Source of the DNA: Gammaproteobacteria bacterium
GTDB taxonomy: Bacteria > Pseudomonadota > Gammaproteobacteria > Steroidobacterales > Foliamicaceae
Assembly: GCA_009844425.1 (NCBI GenBank)
Contig: VYBN01000032.1
Coordinates: 19,676-83,675, forward strand
Length of the DNA stretch: 64,000 nucleotides
Direction of reading: 5' to 3'
The position numbers and the translations under genes are program-made. Of this stretch, positions 47,638 to 56,940 are shown one piece after another. The first letter of the stretch is position 1. Each line of letters begins with the position of its first letter. The notes under the pieces were generated by a model, which was not told where the DNA came from, did no database searches, and was given only the letters and a program-made list of their open reading frames with translations.

Positions 47638-48902
47638 GCGCCGCGAGCGCAAGACGCGCCGCAACCTTGCGGGCGCTGCCGGGCGATGCCTGGCGCTGGG
47701 CGATGTACGACTGGGCCAATTCGGCCTTCGCCCTGATCGCCATGACCTCCTTTGTCCCGCTGCTGCTGCGCGAACACTGGTCGGCTGGCGAGACGTCCAC
47801 CGAAATCACGTTCATCTGGGGCTCGGCCAACAGCATCGCGGCGCTGCTGCTGGCCCTGGGCGCCCCGCTGTTGGGCGCGCTGGCCGACCAGGGCGGACGC
47901 CTGCGCCGGATGCTGGCGGTGTGCGTGGCGCCGGGCGCAATATGCACGGTGCTGCTGGCGCTGCCGGGCGCCGGGCAATGGACGACCGGGCTTTCGCTGT
48001 TCGTTCTGGCCTGGTTCGGCTACTCCGCCGCCAATGTCTTCTACGACGCGCTGCTGACCGAGGTTGCCGAGCCGAAACAGTACGACCTGGTTTCCGCATA
48101 CGGCTTTGCGCTGGGCTACATCGGCAGCGCGATGCTCTTCACGCTTTGCGCGCTGGTTACGGTGGACCCCGCGCGCTTCGGCCTGGACTCGCAGGCGCAG
48201 GCGATGCAGCTGAGCATGCTGGTGGTGGGCGCCTGGTGGGTGCTGTTCTCGATTCCGCTGCTGCGGGGAGGCCGCCGCGCCACGGCCGCCGGCCGCCGGC
48301 CGCGCCTGGGGGCGGCCTGGCGGCAGCTCGGGTCCACGCTGCGCGAGGCGCGCAGCTATCCGCAGCTCTGGCTTTTCCTGATCGCCTATTTCCTCTATAT
48401 CGACGGCGTTTACACGATCATCAAGATGGCGGTGGATTTCGGCGCCGCGATCAATCTGCCGCCCTCGGACCTGGTGTTCGCGATCCTGGTAACGAACTAC
48501 CTCGGGTTTCCCGCCACGCTGGCCTTCGGGTTCGCGGGGCGCCGCTTCGGCCCGCGGCGCTGCATCTACGTGGCGCTGGCGGTCTATTGCCTGGTGACCT
48601 TCCTGGCCAGCATGGCCAGCCAGGTCTGGCACTTCTACCTGCTGGCCGCGATGATCGGCCTCGCCCAGGGCGGCGTGCAGAGCCTGAGCCGGTCGATGTT
48701 CGCGCGCCTGGCCCCGCCCGGGAAGTCCACCGAAATGTTCGGCTTCTACAACATGTTCGGACGCTTCGCGGCGATCCTGGGACCGATCCTCACCGGCTAC
48801 ACGGCCCTGGTCCTGGACAGTCAGCGACTGGGCGTGCTCGCGATCCTGGTCCTCCTGATCGCGGGCTTCGCCCTGCTGACCCGCGTCAGGGAAACACTGT
48901 AG
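47634..48902 (+). CDS. MFS transporter of the UMF1/Atg22-like family
   Basis: This 422-residue 12-helix permease starts at TTG 47634 (GGAGG upstream) and overlaps the glycosylase stop as TTGA. It has the family signature RWAMYDWANSAFALIAMTSF at its first helix, then GALADQGGRLRRML, YDALLTEVAEPKQYDLVSAY (a conserved UMF1 segment) and IGLAQGGVQSLSRSMFARL. Bacterial members are often annotated as amino-acid or nucleobase exporters without proof. The hairpin at 48902 begins on the last base of the stop codon. Confidence 0.85.
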   Translation: MSAASARRAATLRALPGDAWRWAMYDWANSAFALIAMTSFVPLLLREHWSAGETSTEITFIWGSANSIAALLLALGAPLLGALADQGGRLRRMLAVCVAPGAICTVLLALPGAGQWTTGLSLFVLAWFGYSAANVFYDALLTEVAEPKQYDLVSAYGFALGYIGSAMLFTLCALVTVDPARFGLDSQAQAMQLSMLVVGAWWVLFSIPLLRGGRRATAAGRRPRLGAAWRQLGSTLREARSYPQLWLFLIAYFLYIDGVYTIIKMAVDFGAAINLPPSDLVFAILVTNYLGFPATLAFGFAGRRFGPRRCIYVALAVYCLVTFLASMASQVWHFYLLAAMIGLAQGGVQSLSRSMFARLAPPGKSTEMFGFYNMFGRFAAILGPILTGYTALVLDSQRLGVLAILVLLIAGFALLTRVRETL

Positions 48903-48997
48903 CCGCTTTGTGCCCCCTGCTTGCGGGAGTGTTGAAGCAGGGATAGCGAAACCAAGCCATGGATGGCGCCTCCCGAAAGCAGGGGGCACAAAGCGGC
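48902..48997. repeat. long hairpin repeat, core family A
   Basis: Perfect 21-bp arms (48902-48922 and 48977-48997) around a core with gttgaagcagggatagcgaa and catggatggcg. The left arm begins on the final base of the transporter's stop codon. Confidence 0.86.
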
Positions 48998-49160
48998 GAG
49001 ATCGAAGCGCACAGATTGCCAGCAGGCAACAGGCGTGGTTGACCGCGCGGCCGGGAACGTCCAGAATTTAACAAAACAATAATAATTTTGGCTGGTCAAT
49101 CCGGGCCGTGTGGCATAAGGTTGGCGATCGTGGTGCGGGGTTTACGTTTTGGGGGCTCTT

Positions 49161-50759
49161 ATGAAAAAGAGCGTTATTGCAGTATCCGTGATTCTTCTGG
49201 TTGCGGCGGGCGTTGTTCTGCCGGCCGGCTATTTCGGCCAGGTCGCCGAGAACACACTCAGAAGCCGTATGGCCAACATGCCGTACGGCTTGCAGATTGA
49301 GGTTGTGGAGTATCAGCGTGGCTGGTTTTCCTCGACCGCCCGGCTCGAATGGCAGCCGCCCGGTGATGTCGGCATGTCCGCAATGCCGGCGGAAGGTCTA
49401 TTCGAGGACGCTTCCGGGACCGGCCCTATGGCCGTCCTCGCGGGATTTGTTTCCGGGGCGCTGGCGATTGATCTGGAAATCGCGCACGGCCCCGTGTATT
49501 TCGCCGTAAGCCCGGGCGTGGGCCTGTTCAACGCCCGGGGGCGCATCGGTCTGGAGGGCGAGGCCACGGAGGCCGAGGCGGAAACCGGTGCAGACTCCGG
49601 AAATTACATCGACGTCCACCTGAGCTCATTTTCGGGCGAGACGGTCAGCAGCCGGCTTGAATTCGGCAACCTCGACTGGCGCCTGGGGCCGGTCGCGATG
49701 AAACTGGCCGGTGGACAGATGACCGGCGAGTGGACCGGTCCAAGCGCTTTTCAACTGCAATACGCGGCACTGGACAAAATGGAAGTGCATAGCGCAATGG
49801 AAGGCGAAGGCTTGCTCGTGGCGCTGGCGGATCTGGAAACCCGGACCGAGTATCCGCAGGGCCTGGAACGCGGCGCCATCCTGGCGCCTTCCGAATCGAA
49901 CTCCACCATCGGGGAATTTGATATTGCAGGGGACGATGGGAATACGGTGGTTCGAATGGCCGGCCTGAATTCACTGGATACAGTCAGCCTGGGCGAGGAC
50001 GGTTTGTATCGCGTTGTCAGCGAGGTGGAAATCCAGTCCCTGGACGTTATGGGTCGGGAATTCGCTCCCGTGGAACTGAATCAGGAGGTCGGAAGTTTAA
50101 GCCAGACCGCGACTTCGAAGCTGGTGACGGCCTTGAGCGCCGGAGTATTCGAGACGCCGGAGGGCACAGGTGCGACGGCGGCGCCGCAGTCGTCCGATGG
50201 CGAGCTGCAGGCGCCGGCGGAAGCGCCGCCGGCCGGGGCGCTTCCCGGCGCGCTGCCGGAGTTGACGGCGGACTTTCGCGACGCATTGCGCGCGATGCTC
50301 ACCCATGGCCCGTACGCGGACACCAGCGTAGTGGCCCTGTATCAGGGCGAGCAGTCCCTCAAGCTGGACATGCGTCAGGCCTTTTATCCCGACCGCGCTC
50401 CCGATGGCGTGGATCTGGCGAGTCTGCCGGCGATGATGTCCTCGCTGGAGTACATCCTGGATATCGAGGTTCCCAAAGCGGCTGCGGATGCGCTGCTTGG
50501 CGGGGGACTGGTGCAGATGGGACTTGCGCAGGGGTTGCTGGAGCGGACCAATAACGATAACGCCTACAGCCTGAGCCTGGCGCTCAAGAACGGAATGCTT
50601 GAACTGAACGGCCAGGTCCTGCCGCTGCAACTGCCTGCGGCGGACGCCCCTCCGTCTCAGGAAGCTGAGGGCTCTCCGTTCGAGGAGTCGCCTTCCTTTC
50701 CGCTGGAGGAGGATGAGCCGAATCCCTTCAATCAGGCCCCGCCCCCTCCACCGGACTGA
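49161..50759 (+). CDS. DUF945 family protein
   Basis: The 532-residue protein has one N-terminal membrane-spanning or signal helix (VIAVSVILLVAAGVVLPAGY) followed by the DUF945 opening with LQIEVVEYQRGWFSSTARLE, a hallmark of this mostly gammaproteobacterial periplasmic family (E. coli YdgA). The function is unknown. The C-terminus is unusually rich in Pro and acidic residues (PFEESPSFPLEEDEPNPFNQ). A lone gene: its own promoter should lie in the AT-rich 50 bases near 49070-49100, upstream of GGGGG at 49151. Confidence 0.85.
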   Translation: MKKSVIAVSVILLVAAGVVLPAGYFGQVAENTLRSRMANMPYGLQIEVVEYQRGWFSSTARLEWQPPGDVGMSAMPAEGLFEDASGTGPMAVLAGFVSGALAIDLEIAHGPVYFAVSPGVGLFNARGRIGLEGEATEAEAETGADSGNYIDVHLSSFSGETVSSRLEFGNLDWRLGPVAMKLAGGQMTGEWTGPSAFQLQYAALDKMEVHSAMEGEGLLVALADLETRTEYPQGLERGAILAPSESNSTIGEFDIAGDDGNTVVRMAGLNSLDTVSLGEDGLYRVVSEVEIQSLDVMGREFAPVELNQEVGSLSQTATSKLVTALSAGVFETPEGTGATAAPQSSDGELQAPAEAPPAGALPGALPELTADFRDALRAMLTHGPYADTSVVALYQGEQSLKLDMRQAFYPDRAPDGVDLASLPAMMSSLEYILDIEVPKAAADALLGGGLVQMGLAQGLLERTNNDNAYSLSLALKNGMLELNGQVLPLQLPAADAPPSQEAEGSPFEESPSFPLEEDEPNPFNQAPPPPPD

Positions 50760-50772
50760 GCCCTCCGGGCCT

Positions 50773-51516
50773 TCAGAATTCCTCCAGGATGCGGCCGTGG
50801 CCGTAGATCCGGTCGCGGATGCCCGAGCGGCGCAGCGCATCCCAGTAGGTGACTGCGTTGATCGCCAGCACCGGCTTGCCCAGCCATGGCTCGGCCTGGG
50901 CGCAAATGTCCATGGCCGGAAGGTTGGTCCCGGCCTGCACGATCGCCTCGGCGTCGTCGCCGTCCAGTTCGCGTAAGGCCGAGCGCATTTGCGGTCCCGT
51001 CGTATGGGCGATCTCGATCGGCGACGGGCACTTGAGCCCGGTCAGGCGCAGCACGTCGAAGCCCGCTTCCAGGAAGTAGTCGCGCACCTGTTCGTCGCCG
51101 CGCGGCATGTGCGGCGTCAGCACCGTGATCTTCTCGATCCCGAACGCCCGCAGCGCTGCGACGGTAGCCGTCGAGCCCATCGAGATTCCCACTCCGGCCC
51201 TCTGCTCCAGACCGTCCTGAAGTTCCGCCGCCTGTTTCACGCCGCCCCAGAACGCCTCCAGGGCCACGCCCATGATGACGTGATCGACCTGCGCCGAGCA
51301 GACCCGGTCTATGGCGTCGCCCATGCCGTCGCGCATGGCCTGCACGTGTTCGAGGAAGTCCTTTTCGGTCGTAATCTTGCGCTGGCGTATGCTCACCCGC
51401 CCGGTGTGGTTGGTGACGCCCGGCGGGCGCAGCAGTTCGCACTCCGGCTGCACCGTGGTGTTCGTGGAAGGCACGGCGAGGCCGACGCGCAGACGGTGGC
51501 CGTGGTAGTCGGTCAT
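50773..51516 (-). CDS. Asp/Glu racemase superfamily protein, copy 2, lacking both active-site cysteines
   Basis: This 247-residue paralogue of the gene at 9755 is alignable by eye over its whole length: VGLAVPSTNTTVQPECELLR, AVTYWDALRRSGI, YGHGRILEEF. At the two positions that carry catalytic cysteines in maleate isomerases it has IMGVALEAFW and AINAVTYW, so neither cysteine is present (Val222 replaces copy 1's Cys223). It may be inactive, a binding protein, or catalyse a cysteine-free reaction. ATG 51516 has GGAGA upstream. It is divergent from an MFS transporter. Confidence 0.8.
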   Translation of the reverse strand: MTDYHGHRLRVGLAVPSTNTTVQPECELLRPPGVTNHTGRVSIRQRKITTEKDFLEHVQAMRDGMGDAIDRVCSAQVDHVIMGVALEAFWGGVKQAAELQDGLEQRAGVGISMGSTATVAALRAFGIEKITVLTPHMPRGDEQVRDYFLEAGFDVLRLTGLKCPSPIEIAHTTGPQMRSALRELDGDDAEAIVQAGTNLPAMDICAQAEPWLGKPVLAINAVTYWDALRRSGIRDRIYGHGRILEEF

Positions 51517-51588
51517 GGGGGTTCTCCGGGGGTCGATGAGCGTGCGGGGGATTGTAATTGCCGCCGAAATCATTGAGTATCCGCCGGG

Positions 51589-52941
51589 ATGTCGGATTCT
51601 CAATCGTCAAACGGGGGCGTTTACCGGGTCCTCGGGCTCATTCCGCTGCGCCTGGAAGAGGGGGTGCGCAGCCGCCATGTGAACGCGCTCTACTTCGGCG
51701 CGTTCTTCTCCATCGGCCTGCTCACGTTCATCAACGTGCAGCAGGGCTACCTGTTCACGAACCTGGGCATTCCCCAGACCGAGTGGGGCGGGCTGGCCGG
51801 CCGGCTTCTGCTGATCAACGAAATCGTCGTTCTCGCGACGGTGTACCTGCTGGGCACGCTGTCCGACCGGGTCGGGCGGCGGGTGGTGTACGCGCTGGGC
51901 TTCAGCATGGTGGGCATCTGCTACGTGCTCTACCCCATGGCCACCGCGGCCGAGCACCTGTACCTGGCGCGGCCCATATTCGCGATCGGCGCCGCCTGCA
52001 TATCCGCCATGCTGGCTTCGGTCATCAACGACTATCCCGACGAGGCCTCGCGCAGCCGGTTCCAGGCGGTGGCCTTCATACTCAACGGGATCGGCATCAG
52101 CGTGGTCAACGGGTTTGCCGGAAGGCTGATCGAGGGCTACAAGAGCATGGGCCTGGACTCGGTCATGGTTGGGCGGGCCACATTCTGGACGGCGGCTGCG
52201 GCCTGCATGGTCGTGGCCGTGGTGCTCGTCATTTTCCTCAAGCCCGGGGCGCCGGCCCAGGTTTCGAAACGGGAAGGCGTTTTCAAGACCTGGGGCGTGG
52301 CGTGGCGGGCGGCGCGCAATCCCAGGGTGGCGCTGGCCTATGTCGGCGCACTGGTCTCGCGCGGCGACCTCGCCGTCGTGAGCGTCTTCTATTCGCTGTG
52401 GCTGCGGCAGGTCGGCATGGAGCAGGGACTGACCAGCGAAGAGGCGCAGGCGCGCGCGGTCCTGTTCTATGTTGTCGCGCAGGCGTTTGCGGTTCCCTGG
52501 GCGGCCATCATGGCGCCGATTCTCGACCGAATCGACCGCGTGGCGGGCATCGCGATCGCCATGTTCCTGGCGGCCTGCGGTTATCTCGCCATGCCGTTCT
52601 TCCCGAATCCCATCAGCAACTGGATGTTCCTGGGCGCGGCCCTGATCGGCATGGGCGAAATGTGCGCGCAGCTCTCGGCCATCGCGCTAATCGGCAAGGA
52701 AGCGCCGGTGCGCGGGCGCGGCGCGGTGATCGGCCTGTTCAGCTTTTTCGGCGCCGTGGGAATCATGAGTTCCGGCGTGTTCGGCGGCTGGCTGTTCGAT
52801 AACTGGGCGGCCTATGGTCCCTTCGTGATGGTGGGCTGCGGCAACGTGTTAGTGTTCACGCTCGCGCTGCTGTTGCTGCGGCGCGAATCCAGGCGCCGCA
52901 AGGCGCAGGCCGCAGGCATCGCCGGGCCGGAACCGGCATAG
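51589..52941 (+). CDS. MFS transporter, copy 1 of the DUF1838 cluster
   Basis: The 450-residue 12-helix permease has the loop 2-3 motif GTLSDRVGRRVVYALGFS, a long central loop, and ends with GWLFDNWAAYGPFVMVGCGN. The gene at 55413 shares that ending pattern (MVGCANLLV) and much of the sequence, so they are paralogues. It starts 73 bases from the divergent isomerase-like gene and is followed by the first DUF1838 gene 13 bases after its stop, so the two are probably co-transcribed. Import of a small organic compound is likely; substrate unknown. Confidence 0.85.
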   Translation: MSDSQSSNGGVYRVLGLIPLRLEEGVRSRHVNALYFGAFFSIGLLTFINVQQGYLFTNLGIPQTEWGGLAGRLLLINEIVVLATVYLLGTLSDRVGRRVVYALGFSMVGICYVLYPMATAAEHLYLARPIFAIGAACISAMLASVINDYPDEASRSRFQAVAFILNGIGISVVNGFAGRLIEGYKSMGLDSVMVGRATFWTAAAACMVVAVVLVIFLKPGAPAQVSKREGVFKTWGVAWRAARNPRVALAYVGALVSRGDLAVVSVFYSLWLRQVGMEQGLTSEEAQARAVLFYVVAQAFAVPWAAIMAPILDRIDRVAGIAIAMFLAACGYLAMPFFPNPISNWMFLGAALIGMGEMCAQLSAIALIGKEAPVRGRGAVIGLFSFFGAVGIMSSGVFGGWLFDNWAAYGPFVMVGCGNVLVFTLALLLLRRESRRRKAQAAGIAGPEPA

Positions 52942-52954
52942 GAAGGGGATGGAA

Positions 52955-53962
52955 ATGCAAAAGAATCGTCGTGAAATCATCCACAGCTTTGGCGCGGTCG
53001 GGGCCCTGGGGGCCGCCGCGCTGGCATTCGGCCAGGCGCCGCGCAGGGCGTACGCGGACGGCCACGACGCCGGCGCCGCCACCGACTACATGAGCGGTCC
53101 GTACCTGGATCTGCGCTCCCCGGTAGGCAACCAGCTCGCCTATGCCCGCCTGACCAGCGAGCTGGACGAGGGCAAGCAGCGCTATGGCTGGTTCAAGGGC
53201 TACGTGATGGGCGTGCGCCCGGGCGAGGCCATCCGCGACCTTTTCGGGTTCGCCGGGTTCGGCGCATCGCGCCTGGAGACCCAGCCGGACGGCGGTATCG
53301 CCAAAGTGCTGCGCGAAGTGGGCTACTACACCGACCTGCGCAGCGGCGAGATTCTGGAGGAGTGGCGCAACCCGTATCTGGACGAGACCGTAAAACCGGT
53401 GCCGATCGCCAACGATCCCTTCAATACCGTGATCAGGGACCACTTTCCGCCGCCGCCGCAGTACGGCGGCCTCAATGAGGACGATGTGCGCCCGGCGCGG
53501 CCGTTCATCCTGCCCTGGAAGCAAGTGGGGGAGCGGCTGCAAATGGAGCGCCACATCCATCTCTACTACCCCAGCGCGCTCGATCCCGAAGTGTGGGTGC
53601 GCGAGTCTGCGGGCGAAAGGGTTCGGGTATCGGAGTTCTTCTCCTATTCCCTGAACGGCGCCGACATGCAGAACCCCGAACTCACCGCGGTTCCGTCGCA
53701 CGGTGTCTGGAACCGCACCACCCCATGGCTGCCATGGATGCTGATGGGCCAGGCCGAGGGGCACTGCCAGTACGCCTGCTTCATGGGGTCGGGCGAGGAC
53801 CTGGAGCAGATCCACGACCGGGCGCTTCTGGACTACACCGAGAAGCACTATGCGAAGTACTTCAACGCGCCGGAGACCTATCATCCGGACACGCCCAGCC
53901 TGTCCAGCCTGGAGATGTACGAAATCGAGCAGACGCCGGCGCCGCCGAAGCAGGAACCCTGA
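52955..53962 (+). CDS. Tat-exported DUF1838 protein, copy 1
   Basis: The 335-residue protein has an N-terminal twin-arginine signal (KNRREIIHSFGAVGALGAAA), so it is folded before export to the periplasm. DUF1838 features are GYVMGVRPGEAIRDLFGFAG, FILPWKQVGERLQME and GVWNRTTPWLPWMLMG; the family has no established biochemistry. The first in-frame ATG is at 52949, but AGGAAGGGG abuts it, so ATG 52955 with six-base spacing is preferred. It lies directly after an MFS gene; a paralogue with a lipoprotein signal follows. Confidence 0.85.
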   Translation: MQKNRREIIHSFGAVGALGAAALAFGQAPRRAYADGHDAGAATDYMSGPYLDLRSPVGNQLAYARLTSELDEGKQRYGWFKGYVMGVRPGEAIRDLFGFAGFGASRLETQPDGGIAKVLREVGYYTDLRSGEILEEWRNPYLDETVKPVPIANDPFNTVIRDHFPPPPQYGGLNEDDVRPARPFILPWKQVGERLQMERHIHLYYPSALDPEVWVRESAGERVRVSEFFSYSLNGADMQNPELTAVPSHGVWNRTTPWLPWMLMGQAEGHCQYACFMGSGEDLEQIHDRALLDYTEKHYAKYFNAPETYHPDTPSLSSLEMYEIEQTPAPPKQEP

Positions 53963-53983
53963 GCTGTACTACGCCGGCTGAAG

Positions 53984-54090
53984 CCCGGCTATTGCGCCCC
54001 TTCTCGCGGGAGTGTCGAAGGCAGGATGCCTCTCGTCAAGCGTCATGGATGACGAATGCGTCTCACGCGAGAAGGGGCGCAATAGCCGGG
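53984..54090. repeat. long hairpin repeat between the two DUF1838 genes
   Basis: Perfect 25-bp arms (53984-54008 and 54066-54090), core family A variant. It starts 21 bases after the first DUF1838 stop and may separate its expression from the second copy. The rest of this 307-base gap holds only the second gene's leader. Confidence 0.87.
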
Positions 54091-54269
54091 TGAGGGAAGC
54101 ACGAGTAAAGCGAGCGAAGCTTGGCGAGGAAGGGCGGCTGTGGCGGACGGCGGCCCGGTGCTGGTATTCTTGCTCGCCACGCGCCTGCCGCAGTACGGGC
54201 TCCGGTGCTTGAGAGGATACGGCAAGACAGGTTCGCGGAACTAGGAACATCGCAATAAGGGGAAAACTT

Positions 54270-55304
54270 ATGCAATCGCAACGGCGGGAATTCATCAAGG
54301 GCTTCGGGGCCGTGGGCGCGTTCGGCGCCGCGGCGCTGAGCATGGGCGCCTGCGGCGGCGGCAACGTAGGCAATAACGGCAGCGAGTCCGGCGGCGAGGC
54401 GGCGAGCGGCGGTTCGTCCGGGTCGAAGGATTACCTCAGCGGCCCGTACGTGGACCTGAGCACCGGCGTAGGCAACAAGATCGCCTACGCGCGCACCCAG
54501 GGCAATCTCGACGAGAGCGTGCAGAAGACGGGCTGGTTCAAGGGCTACGTGATGGGCGTGCGCCCCGGCGAGGCCATCCGCGACCTGTTCGGCTTTGCCG
54601 GCTTCGGCGTATCGCGCCTGCAGCAGAACGAAGACGGATCGATCGCCAAGATCCTCCGCGAGGTTGGCTACTACACCGACCTGCGCAGCGGCGAGGTGCT
54701 GGAAGAGTGGGAAAACCCCTATACCAACGAGACCGTGCCCGTGGTGCCGATCGCCAACGATCCGTTCAACTACGTGATCAGCGATTACTTTCCCGAGCCG
54801 CCGCGTTTCGGCGGACTCAACGAGGAAGTGCCGCCGAAGATTCCCTTCATCCTCCCGTGGCAGCAGCGCGGCCCCCGGATCGACATGGAAATCCATATCC
54901 ACCTCTACTATCCGAACGCGCTGGATCCGGCGAAATGGGTGCGCGAGTCCACCGGTTCGATGGTGCAGGTATCGGAGTTCTTCGCGTTCCACCTCGATGG
55001 CGCGCAACTGCAGAACCCGGATCTGACCACGCTGCCGTACCACGGGGTCTGGAACCGCACGACGCCGTGGCTGCCGTGGATGCTGATGGGCCAGTCGCCC
55101 GGCTTTTGCCAGTACGCGGCCTTCATGGGCGCCGGCGAGGATCTCGAACAGGTGCATGACCGGGCGCTGCTCGACTACGCCGAGAAGCACCATCCCAAAT
55201 ACTTCAACGCGCCGGAAACCTACGATCCGGACGAGCCCAGCCTGTCCAGCCTCGAGTGGTACGCGATCGAGCGCACGCCGGCGCCGCCGAAGCAGGAGAC
55301 CTAG
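54270..55304 (+). CDS. DUF1838 lipoprotein, Tat-exported, copy 2
   Basis: The 344-residue paralogue of the previous gene has a Tat motif (SQRREFIKGFGAVGAFGAAA) and a lipobox (LSMGAC), so it should be a Tat-translocated lipoprotein, with a flexible Gly-Ser-Asn linker (GGGNVGNNGSESGGEAASGG) after Cys30. The mature domain repeats the copy 1 pattern with GYVMGVRPGEAIRDLFGFAG and GVWNRTTPWLPWMLMGQ. One soluble and one lipid-anchored copy in the same periplasm suggests linked roles, for instance binding or conversion of a ligand. Confidence 0.86.
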   Translation: MQSQRREFIKGFGAVGAFGAAALSMGACGGGNVGNNGSESGGEAASGGSSGSKDYLSGPYVDLSTGVGNKIAYARTQGNLDESVQKTGWFKGYVMGVRPGEAIRDLFGFAGFGVSRLQQNEDGSIAKILREVGYYTDLRSGEVLEEWENPYTNETVPVVPIANDPFNYVISDYFPEPPRFGGLNEEVPPKIPFILPWQQRGPRIDMEIHIHLYYPNALDPAKWVRESTGSMVQVSEFFAFHLDGAQLQNPDLTTLPYHGVWNRTTPWLPWMLMGQSPGFCQYAAFMGAGEDLEQVHDRALLDYAEKHHPKYFNAPETYDPDEPSLSSLEWYAIERTPAPPKQET

Positions 55305-55412
55305 GCTTCACGAACGATTGAATGAGCGCTCGCGGCCGCCGCCGGCCGGGCCACGGGCGCTTCGGGGTCTTTCAGCAGACCCTGACGCCGCCGGCACGGG
55401 AGCGATGCTGAG

Positions 55413-56777
55413 ATGCCCAGCGGATTCAACGTGGCCAAGGGGCGTGAACTGACGCCGGACCCGTCCGGCAAGCGCCTGGCGGGATTGTGGTTCGTGCCGG
55501 GCCTCACGGCCACCAACGCATGGTCGTTCCTGTTCGTTTCGTTTACGACCGTTGGACTGCTCACCGCGATCACCGGTGTGCAGACCAATGTGCTGAGCGA
55601 GAACTTCGGCATTCCGGCCAGGGACCAGGGGCAATGGATCAGCGGCCTGGTGCTGTGGACGGAATTCGTGCTGCTCGCCGTGTTCGGCCTCGTGGGTGTG
55701 GCCGCGGACCGCATCGGACGCCGCCAGATATTCGCGATCGGGCTGCTTCTCATGGGCCTGAGCTACGTCTTTCACGCCTACGCCTTCGAGATCTGGCAAC
55801 TGTTCGGAGCGCGCGTGCTCTATGCCGTGGGCATAGGCGCAGCCACCGGCATGCTGGCCACCATCCTGGCCGACTACCCGCAGGAAATTTCGCGCGGCCG
55901 CGTGGTGGCGGTCAGCGGCGCGCTCACCGGCCTCGGGGTGGTGCTCATCAAGCTGATGTTCGGCGACGGCGCGCGGGTGCTGGTGGAGAGCCTGGACCTT
56001 TCCGAGGACTCGGTTCTGCCACTGGGACTGTTTCTGATCGCGGCGGTTGCATTCGTGACGGCCGTAGTGGCGGCCTGGAGTTTGCAGCCCGGCACGCCCA
56101 CCAAACGCGAGGAGCGCCCGCCGGTGAAGGAATTGCTGACCGCGGGAGTGCGCGAAGCGATCAGCAACCCCCGCATCGCCGTGGCCTACGCGGGCGCCTT
56201 CGTGGCCCGCAGCGATCTGGTGATCCTGGGCAGTTTCCTGACCCTGTGGGGACGATTTGCGGTCGAGAGCGCGGGGCTTACGGGGCCCGAGGCCCAGGCC
56301 ATGAGCGTGCGGCCGTTTGCCGTCGCCCAGACCGCCGGCCTGCTCTGGATAGTCGTGCTGGGATTCCTGCTCGAGAAGCGCGACCGGCTCCTGGCGCTTG
56401 GGGTGGCCTTCGGGGTTGCGACGATCGGTTACCTGGGCATGTGGTTCGTCGGCGACCTGCTTTCGGCCCGATCGATTCCGTTTCTGGCCCTGCTGGGCGC
56501 TGGGCAGATCAGCGCTTTCTGGGGCGCCACGACGCTCATCGGACGCGAGGCGCCCAAGGCATCGCGCGGCACGGTCGTGGGCGCCTTCAACCTGAGCGGA
56601 GTGCTGGGCATTCTGGTGTTCGTGGCGCTGGGCGGGTATATGTACGACCGCTACGGGCCGGTGGCGCCGTTCCTCATGGTGGGCTGCGCCAATCTGCTGG
56701 TCATGGCGGCCGCCGGAAGCCTCATGCTCAAGGAATCGCGCGCCGCCGCCGCCGCGAGGGCGAAGAGCGCGGCGTAA
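55413..56777 (+). CDS. MFS transporter, copy 2 of the DUF1838 cluster
   Basis: This 454-residue 12-helix permease is a paralogue of the one at 51589 (ATGMLATILADYPQEISRGR versus its counterpart; GPVAPFLMVGCANLLVM ending). It has the GVAADRIGRRQIFAIG loop. ATG 55413 has GGGAG upstream; an out-of-frame ATG lies eight bases before it. The 108-base gap after the second DUF1838 gene contains no terminator-like repeat, so co-transcription is plausible. Confidence 0.85.
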   Translation: MPSGFNVAKGRELTPDPSGKRLAGLWFVPGLTATNAWSFLFVSFTTVGLLTAITGVQTNVLSENFGIPARDQGQWISGLVLWTEFVLLAVFGLVGVAADRIGRRQIFAIGLLLMGLSYVFHAYAFEIWQLFGARVLYAVGIGAATGMLATILADYPQEISRGRVVAVSGALTGLGVVLIKLMFGDGARVLVESLDLSEDSVLPLGLFLIAAVAFVTAVVAAWSLQPGTPTKREERPPVKELLTAGVREAISNPRIAVAYAGAFVARSDLVILGSFLTLWGRFAVESAGLTGPEAQAMSVRPFAVAQTAGLLWIVVLGFLLEKRDRLLALGVAFGVATIGYLGMWFVGDLLSARSIPFLALLGAGQISAFWGATTLIGREAPKASRGTVVGAFNLSGVLGILVFVALGGYMYDRYGPVAPFLMVGCANLLVMAAAGSLMLKESRAAAAARAKSAA

Positions 56778-56797
56778 GGATCCTGCGCGTACTTGAG

Positions 56798-56904
56798 CCT
56801 GCGGTGATGCATGGCCCTTCCGGGAGTATTGGAGGCAGGGATGCCGGAGCAAGCTCCATGGATGGATTTATGCGTCTCCCGGAAGGGCCATGCATCACCG
56901 CAGG
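56798..56904. repeat. long hairpin repeat, core family A
   Basis: Perfect 28-bp arms (56798-56825 and 56877-56904). The 51-base core is close to that at 8618 but the arms are unrelated. It lies 20 bases after an MFS stop. Confidence 0.88.
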
Positions 56905-56940
56905 CGTGATTCGCACGGCCCCTGAGTGGAGGGTCAGTAA

